A stretch of DNA of 64,000 nt from Pseudomonas soli (GCF_900110655.1 NZ_FOEQ01000010.1:1-64000), one strand, 5' to 3'; counted from the stretch's first letter, positions 1 to 9,338 are shown. Program-made: numbers and translations. Notes: generated by a model not told the origin, from the letters alone.

Positions 1-116
1 GGGGCGCAGCGCTTGACGGGCATCCATGCCCGTCACCTCCCTCCGCAAGACCTCCGTTCGGCCTCCTGAAGTCGCGAAGTTACGGGCGGCGCCTGAACTG
101 ACGCAGCTGTCGCTAG
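1..116 (+). repeat. Truncated copy 1 of a long dispersed repeat
   Basis: Positions 1-116 match 31104-31219 almost base for base, and the inverse of 30616-30703 over the shared part. The stretch includes the perfect hairpin GACGGGCAT-CC-ATGCCCGTC and the block CGGCCTCCTGAAGTCGC. The left part of the element lies outside the window. Identity stops after CTGTCGCTAG, and about 20 bases later a GATCAA microsatellite begins. No transposase or terminal target duplication is visible. Confidence 0.85.
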
Positions 117-137
117 TGACTACGCAGTTAATCTTGC

Positions 138-171
138 GATCAAGATCAAGATCAAGATCAAGATCAAGATC
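138..171. repeat. Hexanucleotide microsatellite (GATCAA)n
   Basis: Five complete GATCAA units followed by GATC, lying just before the stop codon of the transporter gene on the minus strand. It occupies the same place relative to repeat copy 1 as the CGGCAA tract does relative to copy 3. Confidence 0.9.
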
Positions 172-186
172 CGATCGTGGCTTTGT

Positions 187-1515
187 TTAGTTCTTCGCCT
201 TCGAATGCCTCCACCCTTGGTCAAAGAACGCAAACACCACCACCAGCACCCCGGCCACCGCCAATATCATCGCCACGCCATCGGTTGAATGAGTCGCGGA
301 ACCTGCCACCAGCGCCAGCCCGCCCAACGGCGCCAGGCCACCGGCCACCGCGGTACCGACCTCTCGCCCGGTGCCGAACCCGGACGAGCGCGTCTGGGTG
401 GGGAACTGCCGGCTGAGGAACGACCCCTGCGGGGCAAACATCATCGGCGCCAGTATCCCGGTGCCCACGGCGATGGCCAGGTAGATCATCATCGGCTCGC
501 CAGTCGACAGCAGTTGCAGGAACGGGAAGGCGAACAGCGCCGACAGCAGCCCGCCGAGCATCAGCACGGTCTTGCTGCTCCACTTGTCGCACAGCCAGCC
601 GAAGAACGGCACGGCGAAGATCGCCACCAGGCTGGCCAGGGTCACCGACAGCGAGGTGACATGCGCCTCGACGCCCTTGAACTGGGTCAGGTAGGCCAGC
701 GAGAAGGTCTTGAAGATGTAGCTCAGGGCGTTGTAGCCCACCGCCACGAAAAACACCACGGCCAGGCCCTTGAGGTCATTCCTGAACAGCAGCTTCAGCG
801 GCGACACCTGCGGTTTGTCATCGGCCTTGTCCAGCTCCTTGAAGTCCGGGGTCTCGGGGATGCTCTTGCGCACCCACAGGCCCACCGCCACCAGGGCGAT
901 ACTGGCGATGAACGGGATGCGCCAGCCGCCGGCCAGCAGGAATTCGTTGCCGTTCATGGTCAGCAGGTACACGGTCAGCGACGACAGCAGCAGGCCCAGG
1001 TTCAGCCCCAGCGCCGGCCAGGCACCCTGGCTGCCGCGCTTGCCTTCGCTGGCATGCTCGTAGGAGGTCACTGCCGCGCCGGACAGCTCGGCACCGGCGC
1101 CCAGGCCCTGGATGATGCGGATGATCACCAGCAGGATCGGCGCCCAGATACCAATGGTCGCGTAGCCGGGGATCAGGCCGATCAGCATGGTGCACAGGCC
1201 CATCATGCAAAAGGTGATCACCAGCACATGCTTGCGCCCGAAACGGTCACCCAGGTAGCCGAACAGCACACCGCCGAACGGCCGGGCGATGAAACCGATG
1301 GCGAAGGTGGAAAACGCCAGCAGCGAGGCCACCGCCGGGTTGCTCGGGTCGAAGAAGATCTTCGAGAAGACGATCGCGGCCATGGTCGCGTAGAGATAGA
1401 AGTCATACCACTCCAGCATTGAGCCGAAGATGGTCGCCGCCGCCACCTTGCGCAGGCGCTTGCGTTGCTGTTCGGGGGTTTCCGGCGCGGCCGGGGCCGT
1501 CTCGTATACCGACAT
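187..1515 (-). CDS. MFS transporter, metabolite:H+ symporter (MHS) type
   Basis: A 442-residue inner-membrane permease with about 12 hydrophobic segments. The loop between TM2 and TM3 carries the major facilitator signature GYLGDRFGRKHV, and the N-terminal EWYDFYLY is typical of the citrate/2-oxoglutarate/proline-betaine symporter group. It starts 46 bases after lhgO on the same strand, so the two are probably co-transcribed. The context (L-2-hydroxyglutarate oxidase plus a FadR-type regulator) suggests a C5 dicarboxylate such as 2-hydroxyglutarate or 2-oxoglutarate as substrate, but this is inferred from position only. The family assignment is firm; the substrate is not. Confidence 0.85.
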   Translation of the reverse strand: MSVYETAPAAPETPEQQRKRLRKVAAATIFGSMLEWYDFYLYATMAAIVFSKIFFDPSNPAVASLLAFSTFAIGFIARPFGGVLFGYLGDRFGRKHVLVITFCMMGLCTMLIGLIPGYATIGIWAPILLVIIRIIQGLGAGAELSGAAVTSYEHASEGKRGSQGAWPALGLNLGLLLSSLTVYLLTMNGNEFLLAGGWRIPFIASIALVAVGLWVRKSIPETPDFKELDKADDKPQVSPLKLLFRNDLKGLAVVFFVAVGYNALSYIFKTFSLAYLTQFKGVEAHVTSLSVTLASLVAIFAVPFFGWLCDKWSSKTVLMLGGLLSALFAFPFLQLLSTGEPMMIYLAIAVGTGILAPMMFAPQGSFLSRQFPTQTRSSGFGTGREVGTAVAGGLAPLGGLALVAGSATHSTDGVAMILAVAGVLVVVFAFFDQGWRHSKAKN

Positions 1516-1561
1516 CTGAGGTTTCCTTGTTGTCTTTGTAGTTGTGGATGCAGCAGGTGCT

Positions 1562-2755
1562 TCAGCGGGCCTCGAGGATCTTTTCGGCGATCATCTGGCC
1601 GATGGGGATGGCCGAAGTGGCGGCCGGCGACGGTGCGTTGCACACGTGCACCATTCGCGGCGTCTCGGCGAACAGGAAGTCGTGCACCAGGGTGCCGTCG
1701 CGCATCACCGCCTGGGCGCGGATGCCGGCCTCATAGGGCAGCAGGTCCTCGACTTGGAGCGACGGGCAGTACTTGCGGCACTGCTCCAGGTAGCCGCGCT
1801 TGAACAGCGAGTTCTTCATCTCGGCGGTGCCGGAACCGAGGTTGTTCCAGATGGTTTTCCAGAAACCGGGGAAGCGTGCGTACTCGGCGACATCGCGCCA
1901 GTTCACCGAGAACTTGCGGTAGTTCTCCCGGCCAAAGCCGAGCACCGCGTTGGGGCCGACGGTGACGCTGCCGTCGATCATTCGCGTCAGGTGCACGCCA
2001 AGGAACGGCAGCTCCGGATCGGGGATCGGGTAGATGAGGTGGTTGACGATCTGGTTCTTGCTCGCCGGCAGGCGGTAGTACTCGCCGCGGAAGGGGATGA
2101 TCTGGTGGTCGATCTTCACCCCGGCCAGGCGCGCCAGGCGGTCGGATTGCAGGCCGGCGCAGGCCACCAGCTGGCGGGCGCGCCAGGTGTTGTCGTCGGT
2201 GCTGACCGCGACATGATCGGCATGCTCCTGGATGGCGCGCACGGCGGTGGACAGGTGCACTTCGCCACCGGCCTGGCGAATCACCTTGGCCATGGCGTCG
2301 CATACCTGCTGGTAGTCGACGATACCGGTGGCATCGAGGAACAGCGCGCCCTTGCCGACGATGTTCGGCTCGCGTTCACGCAGGGCGTCGGCGTCCAGGC
2401 GCTCGACCTTCAGGCCGTTCTGTTGCGAACGCTCGTACAGCGCCTGCATGCGCTGCACCTCCAGGTCGTTGGAGGCCACCAGCAGCTTGCCGCAGACCTC
2501 GAAGGCGATGCCGTGCTCGGCGCAGAAGTCCTTGGTGGCCTGGGCGCCGCGCTTGCACAGGTCGGCCTTGAGGCTGCCGGGTGCATAGTAGATACCAGCA
2601 TGGATCACGCCGCTGTTGTGGCCGGTCTGGTGGCGGCCGAGGCTGGCCTCCTTTTCCAGGATCAGCAGCGAGGCGCCGGGGCGATGGGTGAGCAGGGCCA
2701 TCGCGGTGGCGAGGCCGACGATGCCGCCGCCGATGATGCAATAGTCGTAGGTCAT
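1562..2755 (-). CDS. lhgO: L-2-hydroxyglutarate oxidase/dehydrogenase
   Basis: A 397-residue FAD enzyme of the DAO superfamily. It oxidises L-2-hydroxyglutarate to 2-oxoglutarate, passing electrons to the quinone pool or oxygen at the membrane face. The N-terminus has the dinucleotide-binding motif IIGGGIVGLATA (residues 7-18), and the family hallmark HNSGVIHAGIYY follows at about residues 47-58. Length fits the E. coli YgaF/LhgO family. The start is supported by AAGG about ten bases upstream. A palindromic operator shared with the upstream regulator lies 44 bases before the start codon. The downstream transporter probably forms an operon with it. Confidence 0.9.
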   Translation of the reverse strand: MTYDYCIIGGGIVGLATAMALLTHRPGASLLILEKEASLGRHQTGHNSGVIHAGIYYAPGSLKADLCKRGAQATKDFCAEHGIAFEVCGKLLVASNDLEVQRMQALYERSQQNGLKVERLDADALREREPNIVGKGALFLDATGIVDYQQVCDAMAKVIRQAGGEVHLSTAVRAIQEHADHVAVSTDDNTWRARQLVACAGLQSDRLARLAGVKIDHQIIPFRGEYYRLPASKNQIVNHLIYPIPDPELPFLGVHLTRMIDGSVTVGPNAVLGFGRENYRKFSVNWRDVAEYARFPGFWKTIWNNLGSGTAEMKNSLFKRGYLEQCRKYCPSLQVEDLLPYEAGIRAQAVMRDGTLVHDFLFAETPRMVHVCNAPSPAATSAIPIGQMIAEKILEAR

Positions 2756-2798
2756 GCAGGGTACCTTGGAATTCTTGTCGGTGAATCTGCTTATCAGG

Positions 2799-2809
2799 TT
2801 GTCAGACTA
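2799..2809. promoter_or_regulatory. Putative operator of the FadR-type regulator, lhgO site
   Basis: TTGTCAGACTA, one mismatch from the perfect palindrome TTGTCAGACAA found upstream of the regulator gene. The two sites share the longer word TCAGGTTGTCAGAC. The form agrees with the TNGTNNNACNA operator consensus of the FadR subfamily of GntR regulators. It sits 44 bases before lhgO. Confidence 0.7.
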
Positions 2810-2857
2810 AGTGGTGCGCGTAAAAACCTCGCCAGGTTGCGATAGGGTTCTCCGGGG

Positions 2858-3568
2858 TCAGTCGAGGTCGGGGAGGTCGAGTTTCAAGCGCTTGGCCGAG
2901 GCGCGCAGGTGGGCTTCGGCGCAGGCGGCGGCCGCATGGCGGTCACCGTCGGCAATGGCCTGGTACAAGGCCCGGTGCTCACGCAGGGCGTCAGCCGAGC
3001 CGCCTACCGCCGGAGTGGCGGAGTTTTCCCAGGCGGTGCGGCGCGCGGCGGCCAGCTGGCCACCGAGGAAATCGTGGAAGGCGACGAAGTAGTCGTTCTT
3101 GCCGGCGTCGGCGATGGCACGGTGAAAGGCCACGTCGGCGGCCGCGGCGGTGGCAAAGTCGCTGCGCGGGTCTTCCATGGTGCCCAGGGCCGCGGCCATG
3201 CGCTGGAGGTCATCGGTATCGCGGCGGCGGGCGGCGATGGCGGCGGCCTGGGTCTCGATCCACAGGCGCATCTCGAACATCTGCACCAGGTCCGGCTTGC
3301 GCCCGTTGCTGCCAGGGAAGCGGAACACCGTGCCGTTTGGGGTCTGCGAGATGTACGAACCGAGCCCACGGCGAGCGATCAGCACGCCGTCGGCCTTGAG
3401 CTGCGCCACGGCCTCGCGCACCACCGAGCGGCTGACATTGAGCTGGTCGGCCAGTTGCTGTTCGGTGGGCAGGCGCGACTCGGCGGCCAGGCGGCCGGCA
3501 TCGATCTCGGCGCGGATGGCGCTGACGACGCGTTCAACGAGGGTGTCGGGGCGCTGGAGCTCTAGCAT
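2858..3568 (-). CDS. FadR-subfamily GntR regulator, probably of L-2-hydroxyglutarate catabolism (LhgR-like)
   Basis: A 236-residue DNA-binding regulator. Residues 1-75 form the winged helix-turn-helix (LPTEQQLADQLNVSRSVVRE), and residues 85-220 form an all-helical FCD effector domain with histidines in FHRAIADAGK and REHRALYQ that could help bind a metal. It lies 102 bases upstream of lhgO on the same strand, and both genes carry the same palindromic operator. This suggests an autoregulated repressor released by L-2-hydroxyglutarate, as known for LhgR of P. putida. The effector is inferred from neighbours only; family membership is clear. Confidence 0.85.
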   Translation of the reverse strand: MLELQRPDTLVERVVSAIRAEIDAGRLAAESRLPTEQQLADQLNVSRSVVREAVAQLKADGVLIARRGLGSYISQTPNGTVFRFPGSNGRKPDLVQMFEMRLWIETQAAAIAARRRDTDDLQRMAAALGTMEDPRSDFATAAAADVAFHRAIADAGKNDYFVAFHDFLGGQLAAARRTAWENSATPAVGGSADALREHRALYQAIADGDRHAAAACAEAHLRASAKRLKLDLPDLD

Positions 3569-3594
3569 GGACGTGCGGGTGCCTATTGGTCAGG

Positions 3595-3605
3595 TTGTCA
3601 GACAA
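3595..3605. promoter_or_regulatory. Putative autoregulatory operator of the FadR-type regulator
   Basis: TTGTCAGACAA is a perfect 11-base palindrome, 27 bases upstream of the regulator's start codon on the minus strand. It matches the FadR-subfamily operator consensus and recurs with one mismatch before lhgO. Confidence 0.75.
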
Positions 3606-3681
3606 TGCCTGCCCCTGTGGTCAGCTGTCAACGCTGTCGTTGTTTCTGCTGGGGATCGGAGCAGCGCTGCAAGTATCCGGC

Positions 3682-3757
3682 GTGGGAGCGGGCTTGCCCC
3701 GCGATGGGGCGTATGGCACCGGCTTTGCCGGTGATCGCGGGTCAAGCCAACTCCCAT
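3682..3757. repeat. REP pair, head to head
   Basis: GTGGGAGCGGGCTTGCCCCG at 3682 is followed by its diverged inverse at 3734-3757. Between them is a small perfect hairpin (CACCGGC-TTT-GCCGGTG, 3717-3733). This is the usual Pseudomonas REP doublet form, placed between the regulator gene and the next small gene. Confidence 0.85.
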
Positions 3758-3808
3758 GCTGTCCTGGTCGAACTGCGTTTTGTTCATGAGCGTGGCGATG
3801 CGCCGGGC

Positions 3809-4162
3809 TCAGATCTCGGACACGAAGGTCCCGGTGCCGTCGAGGATGTTGCGCAAGGTCAGCGCCACTTCCTCCAGGTCGCTGCCCGAGGTAGTCAGGA
3901 TGATCTCCAGTTCTTCGTCGCCCTTCAGCGCATCGCGATCCCCGGCCGCCACTTCGATCAGCAGGCGGGTGGCGCTCAAGGTCACCTTCAGCCCGTCCAG
4001 CGTCGACGGCTCGTCGTCCAGGGTCAGGTCGACGGTGTCCTCGTCCGGGTAGCGGGTCAGCAGGAACATCTGGCCCTTTTCGCTGTGGCAGCACAGGGTC
4101 GCCATGTTGTCTTCCTCGTCGTCGCAGGCGGTGGCGAAGAGCAGGGCGGTTTTCAATTGCAT
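3809..4162 (-). CDS. Small acidic conserved-looking protein of unknown function
   Basis: The open frame encodes at most 117 residues. A better start may be the internal ATG at 4105, which has GAGGAAG ideally spaced upstream and gives a 98-residue protein beginning MATLCCHSEKGQMFLLTRYP. The product is acidic, with an alternating beta-strand-like pattern, two adjacent cysteines near the N-terminus, and no signal peptide or membrane segment. It stands alone between a REP pair and gdhB (divergent). I do not recognise the family. Codon usage resembles neighbouring genes, so it is probably real. Confidence 0.65.
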   Translation of the reverse strand: MQLKTALLFATACDDEEDNMATLCCHSEKGQMFLLTRYPDEDTVDLTLDDEPSTLDGLKVTLSATRLLIEVAAGDRDALKGDEELEIILTTSGSDLEEVALTLRNILDGTGTFVSEI

Positions 4163-4452
4163 GGCGCACTCGGATTAATGGAGATGAAAAGGAATTCTGA
4201 CAGCCTTGCGCACACTGATAAACGTAAAGTTACCGCGCATTGACCGAAATTGTCGCAGCGCTGCAAGCCCAAGTGACCGTTCAGTCGTTAAGCTGCCCTG
4301 TCGATGGGTTCCCGTAAAGGCACAGCCACCTGGCAGTCGCTTTTGCAGGCACCCAACGCTTCTGTCTTGCCACGGGTTGGCTATGGTTGATCCGTACAAG
4401 GCGCATGTACGCGACGCTTCACCTATAACAAAGCCCAAGCGGAGTACCACAG

Positions 4453-7400
4453 ATGGCGTTCTTCACCGCAGCCAGCAAAGCCGACTTCCAGCATCAACTG
4501 CAAGCGGCCCTGGCGCAGCACATCAACGAACAGTCCCTGCCACAAGTGGCACTGTTCGCTGAACAGTTCTTCGGCATCATCTCTCTGGACGAACTCACTC
4601 AGCGCAGGCTGTCGGACCTGGCCGGCTGCACGCTGTCCGCCTGGCGCATCATCGAGCGCTTCGACGCCGCGCACCCGCAGGTGCGGGTCTACAACCCCGA
4701 TTACGAACGCCACGGCTGGCAATCCACGCACACCGTGGTCGAGGTGCTGCACCACGACCTGCCATTCCTGGTCGACTCTGTGCGCACCGAGCTCAACCGC
4801 CGCGGCTACAGCATCCACACCCTGCAAACCACCGTGCTCAGCGTGCGCCGCGGCGCCAAGGGCGAGCTGGTCGAGCTGCTGCCCAAGGGCACCCTGGGCG
4901 AGGGCGTCAGCCATGAATCGCTGATGTACCTGGAGATCGACCGCTGCTCCAACACCGGCGAGCTCAACACCCTGGCCATGGAGCTGGAGCAGGTGCTGGC
5001 CGAGGTGCGGGGCGTGGTAGCCGACTTCGAGCCGATGAAGGCCAAGATCCGCGAGCTGCTGGACCTGGTGGAGCAGAACGCCTTCGGCCCCGCGCAGAAC
5101 GACAAGGCCGAGGTGAAGAGCTTCTTGTCGTGGCTGCTGGACAACCATTTCACCTTCCTCGGCTACGAGGAGTTCACCGTCGAGTCCGACGCCGACGGCG
5201 GCCACCTGGTCTACGACGACGCCTCGTTCCTGGGCCTGGCCCGCCTGCTGCGCGCAGGCCTGGGCGCCGATGACCTGCGCATCGAGGACTACGCCGTCGC
5301 CTACCTGCGCGAACCGCGCCTGCTGTCCTTCGCCAAGGCTTCGCAGCCAAGCCGCGTGCACCGCCCGGCCTACCCGGACTACGTGTCGATCCGCCAGATC
5401 GACCAGGACGGCAAGGTGGTCAAGGAATGCCGCTTCATGGGCCTGTACACCTCGTCGGTGTACGGCGAGAGCGTGCACACCATCCCCTACATCCGCGGCA
5501 AGGTCGCCGAAGTCGAGCGCCGCTCGCATTTCGACCCGAAGGCGCACCTGGGCAAGGAATTGGCCCAGGTCCTGGAAGTGCTGCCCCGCGACGACCTGTT
5601 CCAGACCCCGGTGGACGAGCTGTTCAGCACCGCCATGTCGATCGTGCAGATCCAGGAACGCAACAAGATCCGCGTGTTCCTGCGCAAGGACCCGTACGGC
5701 CGCTTCTGCTACTGCCTGGCCTACGTGCCGCGCGAGATCTACTCCACCGAGGTGCGGCAGAAGATCCAGCAGGTGCTCATGGAGCGCCTGAAAGCCACCG
5801 ACTGCGAATTCTGGACCTTCTTCTCCGAGTCGGTGCTGGCCCGCGTGCAACTGATCCTGCGGGTCGACCCGAAGAATCGCATCGAGATCGATCCGCAGCA
5901 GCTGGAGAACGAAGTGATCCAGGCCTGCCGTTCGTGGCAGGACGACTTCTCGGCGCTGGTGGTGGAAAACTTCGGCGAAGCCCACGGCACCAACATCCTC
6001 GCCGACTTCCCGAAAGGCTTCCCGGCCGGCTACCGCGAGCGCTTCGCCGCGCATTCGGCGGTGGTCGACATGCAACATGTGCTCAACCTGTCCGAGGCCA
6101 AGCCGCTGGCCATGAGCTTCTACCAGCCGCTGACGCAGCTCGGTGAGCGCACGCTGCACTGCAAGCTCTACCACGCCGATACGCCGCTGGCACTGTCGGA
6201 CGTGCTGCCGATCCTGGAAAACCTCGGCCTGCGCGTGCTCGGTGAGTTCCCTTACCGCCTGCGCCACGCCAGCGGCCGCGAGTTCTGGATCCACGACTTC
6301 GCTTTCACCTACAGCGAAGGCCTCAACCTCGACATCCAGCAGCTCAACGACACCTTCCAGGACGCCTTTGTCCATATCGTCAAGGGCGACGCCGAGAACG
6401 ACGCGTTCAACCGCCTGGTGCTGACCGCCGGCCTGCCATGGCGCGACGTCGCGTTGCTGCGTGCCTACGCCCGTTACCTCAAGCAGATCCGCCTGGGCTT
6501 CGACCTGGGCTACATCGCCAGCACCCTGAACAACCACACCGATATCGCCCGCGAGCTGACCCGGTTGTTCAAGACCCGCTTCTACTTGGCGCGCAAGCTC
6601 ACCAACGAAGACCTCGACGACAAGCAGCAACGCCTGGAGCAGGCGATCCTCACCGCCCTGGACGATGTCCAGGTGCTCAACGAGGACCGCATCCTGCGGC
6701 GCTACCTGGACCTGATCAAGGCCACCCTGCGCACCAACTTCTACCAGCCGGACGCCAACGGCCAGAACAAGTCGTACTTCAGCTTCAAGTTCAACCCCAA
6801 GCTGATCCCCGAGCTGCCCAAGCCGGTGCCGAAGTTCGAGATCTTCGTCTATTCGCCCCGGGTCGAGGGCGTGCACCTGCGCTTTGGCAACGTCGCCCGC
6901 GGCGGCCTGCGCTGGTCGGACCGCGAGGAAGACTTCCGCACCGAGGTGCTCGGCCTGGTCAAGGCCCAGCAGGTGAAGAACTCGGTGATCGTCCCGGTCG
7001 GCGCCAAGGGCGGCTTCCTGCCGCGCCGCCTGCCGCTGGGCGGCAGCCGTGACGAGATCGCCGCCGAAGGCGTGGCGTGCTACCGCATCTTCATTTCTGG
7101 CCTGCTCGACATCACCGACAACCTGAAGGACGGTGGCGTAGTGCCGCCGGCCAACGTGGTGCGCCACGATGACGACGATCCGTACCTGGTGGTGGCGGCC
7201 GACAAAGGCACCGCGACCTTCTCCGACATCGCCAACGGCATCGCCATCGACTACGGCTTCTGGCTGGGCGACGCGTTCGCCTCGGGCGGCTCGGCCGGCT
7301 ATGACCACAAGAAGATGGGCATCACCGCGCGTGGCGCCTGGGTTGGTGTGCAGCGCCACTTCCGCGAGCGCGGCATCAACGTGCAGGAAGACCCGATCAC

Positions 7401-9318
7401 CGTGGTTGGTGTCGGCGACATGGCCGGCGACGTGTTCGGCAACGGCCTGCTGATGTCCGACAAACTGCAACTGGTGGCGGCGTTCAACCACCTGCACATC
7501 TTCATCGACCCGAACCCGGACCCGGCCACCAGTTTCGCCGAACGCAAGCGCCTGTTCGACCTGCCGCGCTCGGCCTGGAGCGACTACGACACCGGCATCA
7601 TGTCCGAAGGCGGCGGGATCTTCCCACGTAGCGCCAAGAGCATCGCCATCAGCCCGCAGATGAAGGAACGCTTCGCCATCGAAGCCGACCGCCTGACCCC
7701 GACCGAACTGCTGCATGCACTGCTGCAGGCACCGGTGGACCTGCTGTGGAACGGTGGTATCGGCACCTACGTCAAGGCCAGCAGCGAAAGCCACGCCGAT
7801 GTCGGCGACAAGGCCAACGACGCCCTGCGCGTCAACGGCAACGAGCTGCGTTGCAAGGTAGTGGGCGAGGGCGGCAACCTGGGCATGACCCAGCTCGGCC
7901 GTGTCGAGTTCGGCCTGAACGGCGGCGCCACCAACACCGACTTCATCGATAACGCTGGTGGCGTCGACTGCTCCGACCACGAGGTCAACATCAAGATCCT
8001 GCTCAACGAAGTGGTGCAGGGTGGCGACATGACCGAGAAGCAGCGCAACCAGCTGCTGGGCAGCATGACCGACGAAGTCGCCGGGCTGGTGCTGGGCAAC
8101 AACTATAAGCAGACGCAAGCGCTGTCGCTGGCGGCCCGCCGTGCCCGCGAGCGCATCGCCGAGTACAAGCGCCTGATGGCCGACCTGGAGGCACGTGGCA
8201 AGCTGGACCGCGCCATCGAGTTCCTGCCCAGCGAAGAGCAGCTGGCCGAGCGCCTGGCGGCGGGGCAGGGCCTGACCCGCGCCGAGCTCTCGGTGCTGAT
8301 CTCATACAGCAAGATCGACCTCAAGGAGCAACTGCTCAAGTCGCTGGTGCCGGACGACGACTACCTGACCCGCGACATGGAGACCGCGTTCCCGCCGTCG
8401 CTGGTCAGCAAGTTCGCCGACTCGATGCGCCGCCACCGCCTGAAGCGCGAGATCGTCAGCACCCAGATCGCCAATGACCTGGTCAACAACATGGGCATCA
8501 CCTTCGTGCAGCGCCTGAAGGAGTCCACCGGCATGAGCCCGGCCAACGTGGCCGGTGCCTATGTGATTGTGCGCGATATCTTCCACCTGCCGCATTGGTT
8601 CCGCCAGATCGAGGCCCTGGACTACCAAGTTCCGGCCGAGATCCAGCTGACCTTGATGGACGAGCTCATGCGTCTGGGGCGTCGGGCCACCCGCTGGTTC
8701 CTGCGTAGCCGCCGCAACGAGCAGGACGCCGGGCGTGACGTGGCGCACTTCGGGCCGAAGATCGCCCAGCTGGGGCTGAAACTCGACGAACTGCTGGAGG
8801 GACCAACCCGTGAGCGCTGGATGAACCGTTACCAGGGCTTCGTCAATGCGGGTGTACCAGAATTGCTGGCACGCATGGTCGCCGGTACCACCCACCTGTA
8901 CACCCTGTTGCCGATCATCGAGGCTTCGGACGTCACCGGGCACGATCCGGCGCAGGTGGCCAAGGCGTTCTTCGCCGTGGGCAGCTCGCTGGACCTGACC
9001 TGGTACCTGCAGGAGATCAGCAACCTGCCGGTGGAGAACAACTGGCAGGCCCTGGCCCGCGAGGCGTTCCGCGACGACATCGACCTGCAGCAGCGGGCGA
9101 TCACTATCTCCGTACTGCAGATGGCCGACGCGCCGGAAGACATGGACGCCCGCGTGGCCCTGTGGTGCGAGCAGCACCGGGTGATGGTCGAGCGCTGGCG
9201 CGCCATGCTCGACGACCTGCGCAACGCCACCGGCACCGACTATGCGATGTACGCGGTGGCCAACCGCGAGCTGGTCGACCTGGCGCTGAGCGGGCAGGCG
9301 ACGGTGATGCCGTCCTGA
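4453..9318 (+). CDS. gdhB: NAD-specific glutamate dehydrogenase, large (about 180 kDa) type
   Basis: A 1621-residue cytosolic enzyme converting glutamate and NAD+ to 2-oxoglutarate, ammonium and NADH; it serves glutamate catabolism. Length and domain order match the large bacterial GDH family: long N-terminal ACT-like regulatory region (about residues 1-650), central catalytic core with GGLRWSDREEDFRTEVLGLV and the lysine motif VGAKGGF (about residue 849), then the nucleotide-binding region and a long helical C-terminus. The start ATG has GGAG about ten bases upstream. A strong terminator follows the stop codon. It is a single-gene unit, divergent from the small gene before it. Confidence 0.96.
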   Translation: MAFFTAASKADFQHQLQAALAQHINEQSLPQVALFAEQFFGIISLDELTQRRLSDLAGCTLSAWRIIERFDAAHPQVRVYNPDYERHGWQSTHTVVEVLHHDLPFLVDSVRTELNRRGYSIHTLQTTVLSVRRGAKGELVELLPKGTLGEGVSHESLMYLEIDRCSNTGELNTLAMELEQVLAEVRGVVADFEPMKAKIRELLDLVEQNAFGPAQNDKAEVKSFLSWLLDNHFTFLGYEEFTVESDADGGHLVYDDASFLGLARLLRAGLGADDLRIEDYAVAYLREPRLLSFAKASQPSRVHRPAYPDYVSIRQIDQDGKVVKECRFMGLYTSSVYGESVHTIPYIRGKVAEVERRSHFDPKAHLGKELAQVLEVLPRDDLFQTPVDELFSTAMSIVQIQERNKIRVFLRKDPYGRFCYCLAYVPREIYSTEVRQKIQQVLMERLKATDCEFWTFFSESVLARVQLILRVDPKNRIEIDPQQLENEVIQACRSWQDDFSALVVENFGEAHGTNILADFPKGFPAGYRERFAAHSAVVDMQHVLNLSEAKPLAMSFYQPLTQLGERTLHCKLYHADTPLALSDVLPILENLGLRVLGEFPYRLRHASGREFWIHDFAFTYSEGLNLDIQQLNDTFQDAFVHIVKGDAENDAFNRLVLTAGLPWRDVALLRAYARYLKQIRLGFDLGYIASTLNNHTDIARELTRLFKTRFYLARKLTNEDLDDKQQRLEQAILTALDDVQVLNEDRILRRYLDLIKATLRTNFYQPDANGQNKSYFSFKFNPKLIPELPKPVPKFEIFVYSPRVEGVHLRFGNVARGGLRWSDREEDFRTEVLGLVKAQQVKNSVIVPVGAKGGFLPRRLPLGGSRDEIAAEGVACYRIFISGLLDITDNLKDGGVVPPANVVRHDDDDPYLVVAADKGTATFSDIANGIAIDYGFWLGDAFASGGSAGYDHKKMGITARGAWVGVQRHFRERGINVQEDPITVVGVGDMAGDVFGNGLLMSDKLQLVAAFNHLHIFIDPNPDPATSFAERKRLFDLPRSAWSDYDTGIMSEGGGIFPRSAKSIAISPQMKERFAIEADRLTPTELLHALLQAPVDLLWNGGIGTYVKASSESHADVGDKANDALRVNGNELRCKVVGEGGNLGMTQLGRVEFGLNGGATNTDFIDNAGGVDCSDHEVNIKILLNEVVQGGDMTEKQRNQLLGSMTDEVAGLVLGNNYKQTQALSLAARRARERIAEYKRLMADLEARGKLDRAIEFLPSEEQLAERLAAGQGLTRAELSVLISYSKIDLKEQLLKSLVPDDDYLTRDMETAFPPSLVSKFADSMRRHRLKREIVSTQIANDLVNNMGITFVQRLKESTGMSPANVAGAYVIVRDIFHLPHWFRQIEALDYQVPAEIQLTLMDELMRLGRRATRWFLRSRRNEQDAGRDVAHFGPKIAQLGLKLDELLEGPTRERWMNRYQGFVNAGVPELLARMVAGTTHLYTLLPIIEASDVTGHDPAQVAKAFFAVGSSLDLTWYLQEISNLPVENNWQALAREAFRDDIDLQQRAITISVLQMADAPEDMDARVALWCEQHRVMVERWRAMLDDLRNATGTDYAMYAVANRELVDLALSGQATVMPS

Positions 9319-9338
9319 GCCTTGCGTTGAGGTAAAAG

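Noticed and set aside
138..171. Possible short CRISPR-like array
   Set aside because: Six-base units without spacers; a plain microsatellite. The same holds for 31245-31290.
4423..8118. 1231-residue open frame antisense to gdhB
   Set aside because: It mirrors the third-position GC bias of gdhB, has Val/Gln/His/Leu-rich composition without domains, and no promoter or ribosome site; a shadow of gdhB.
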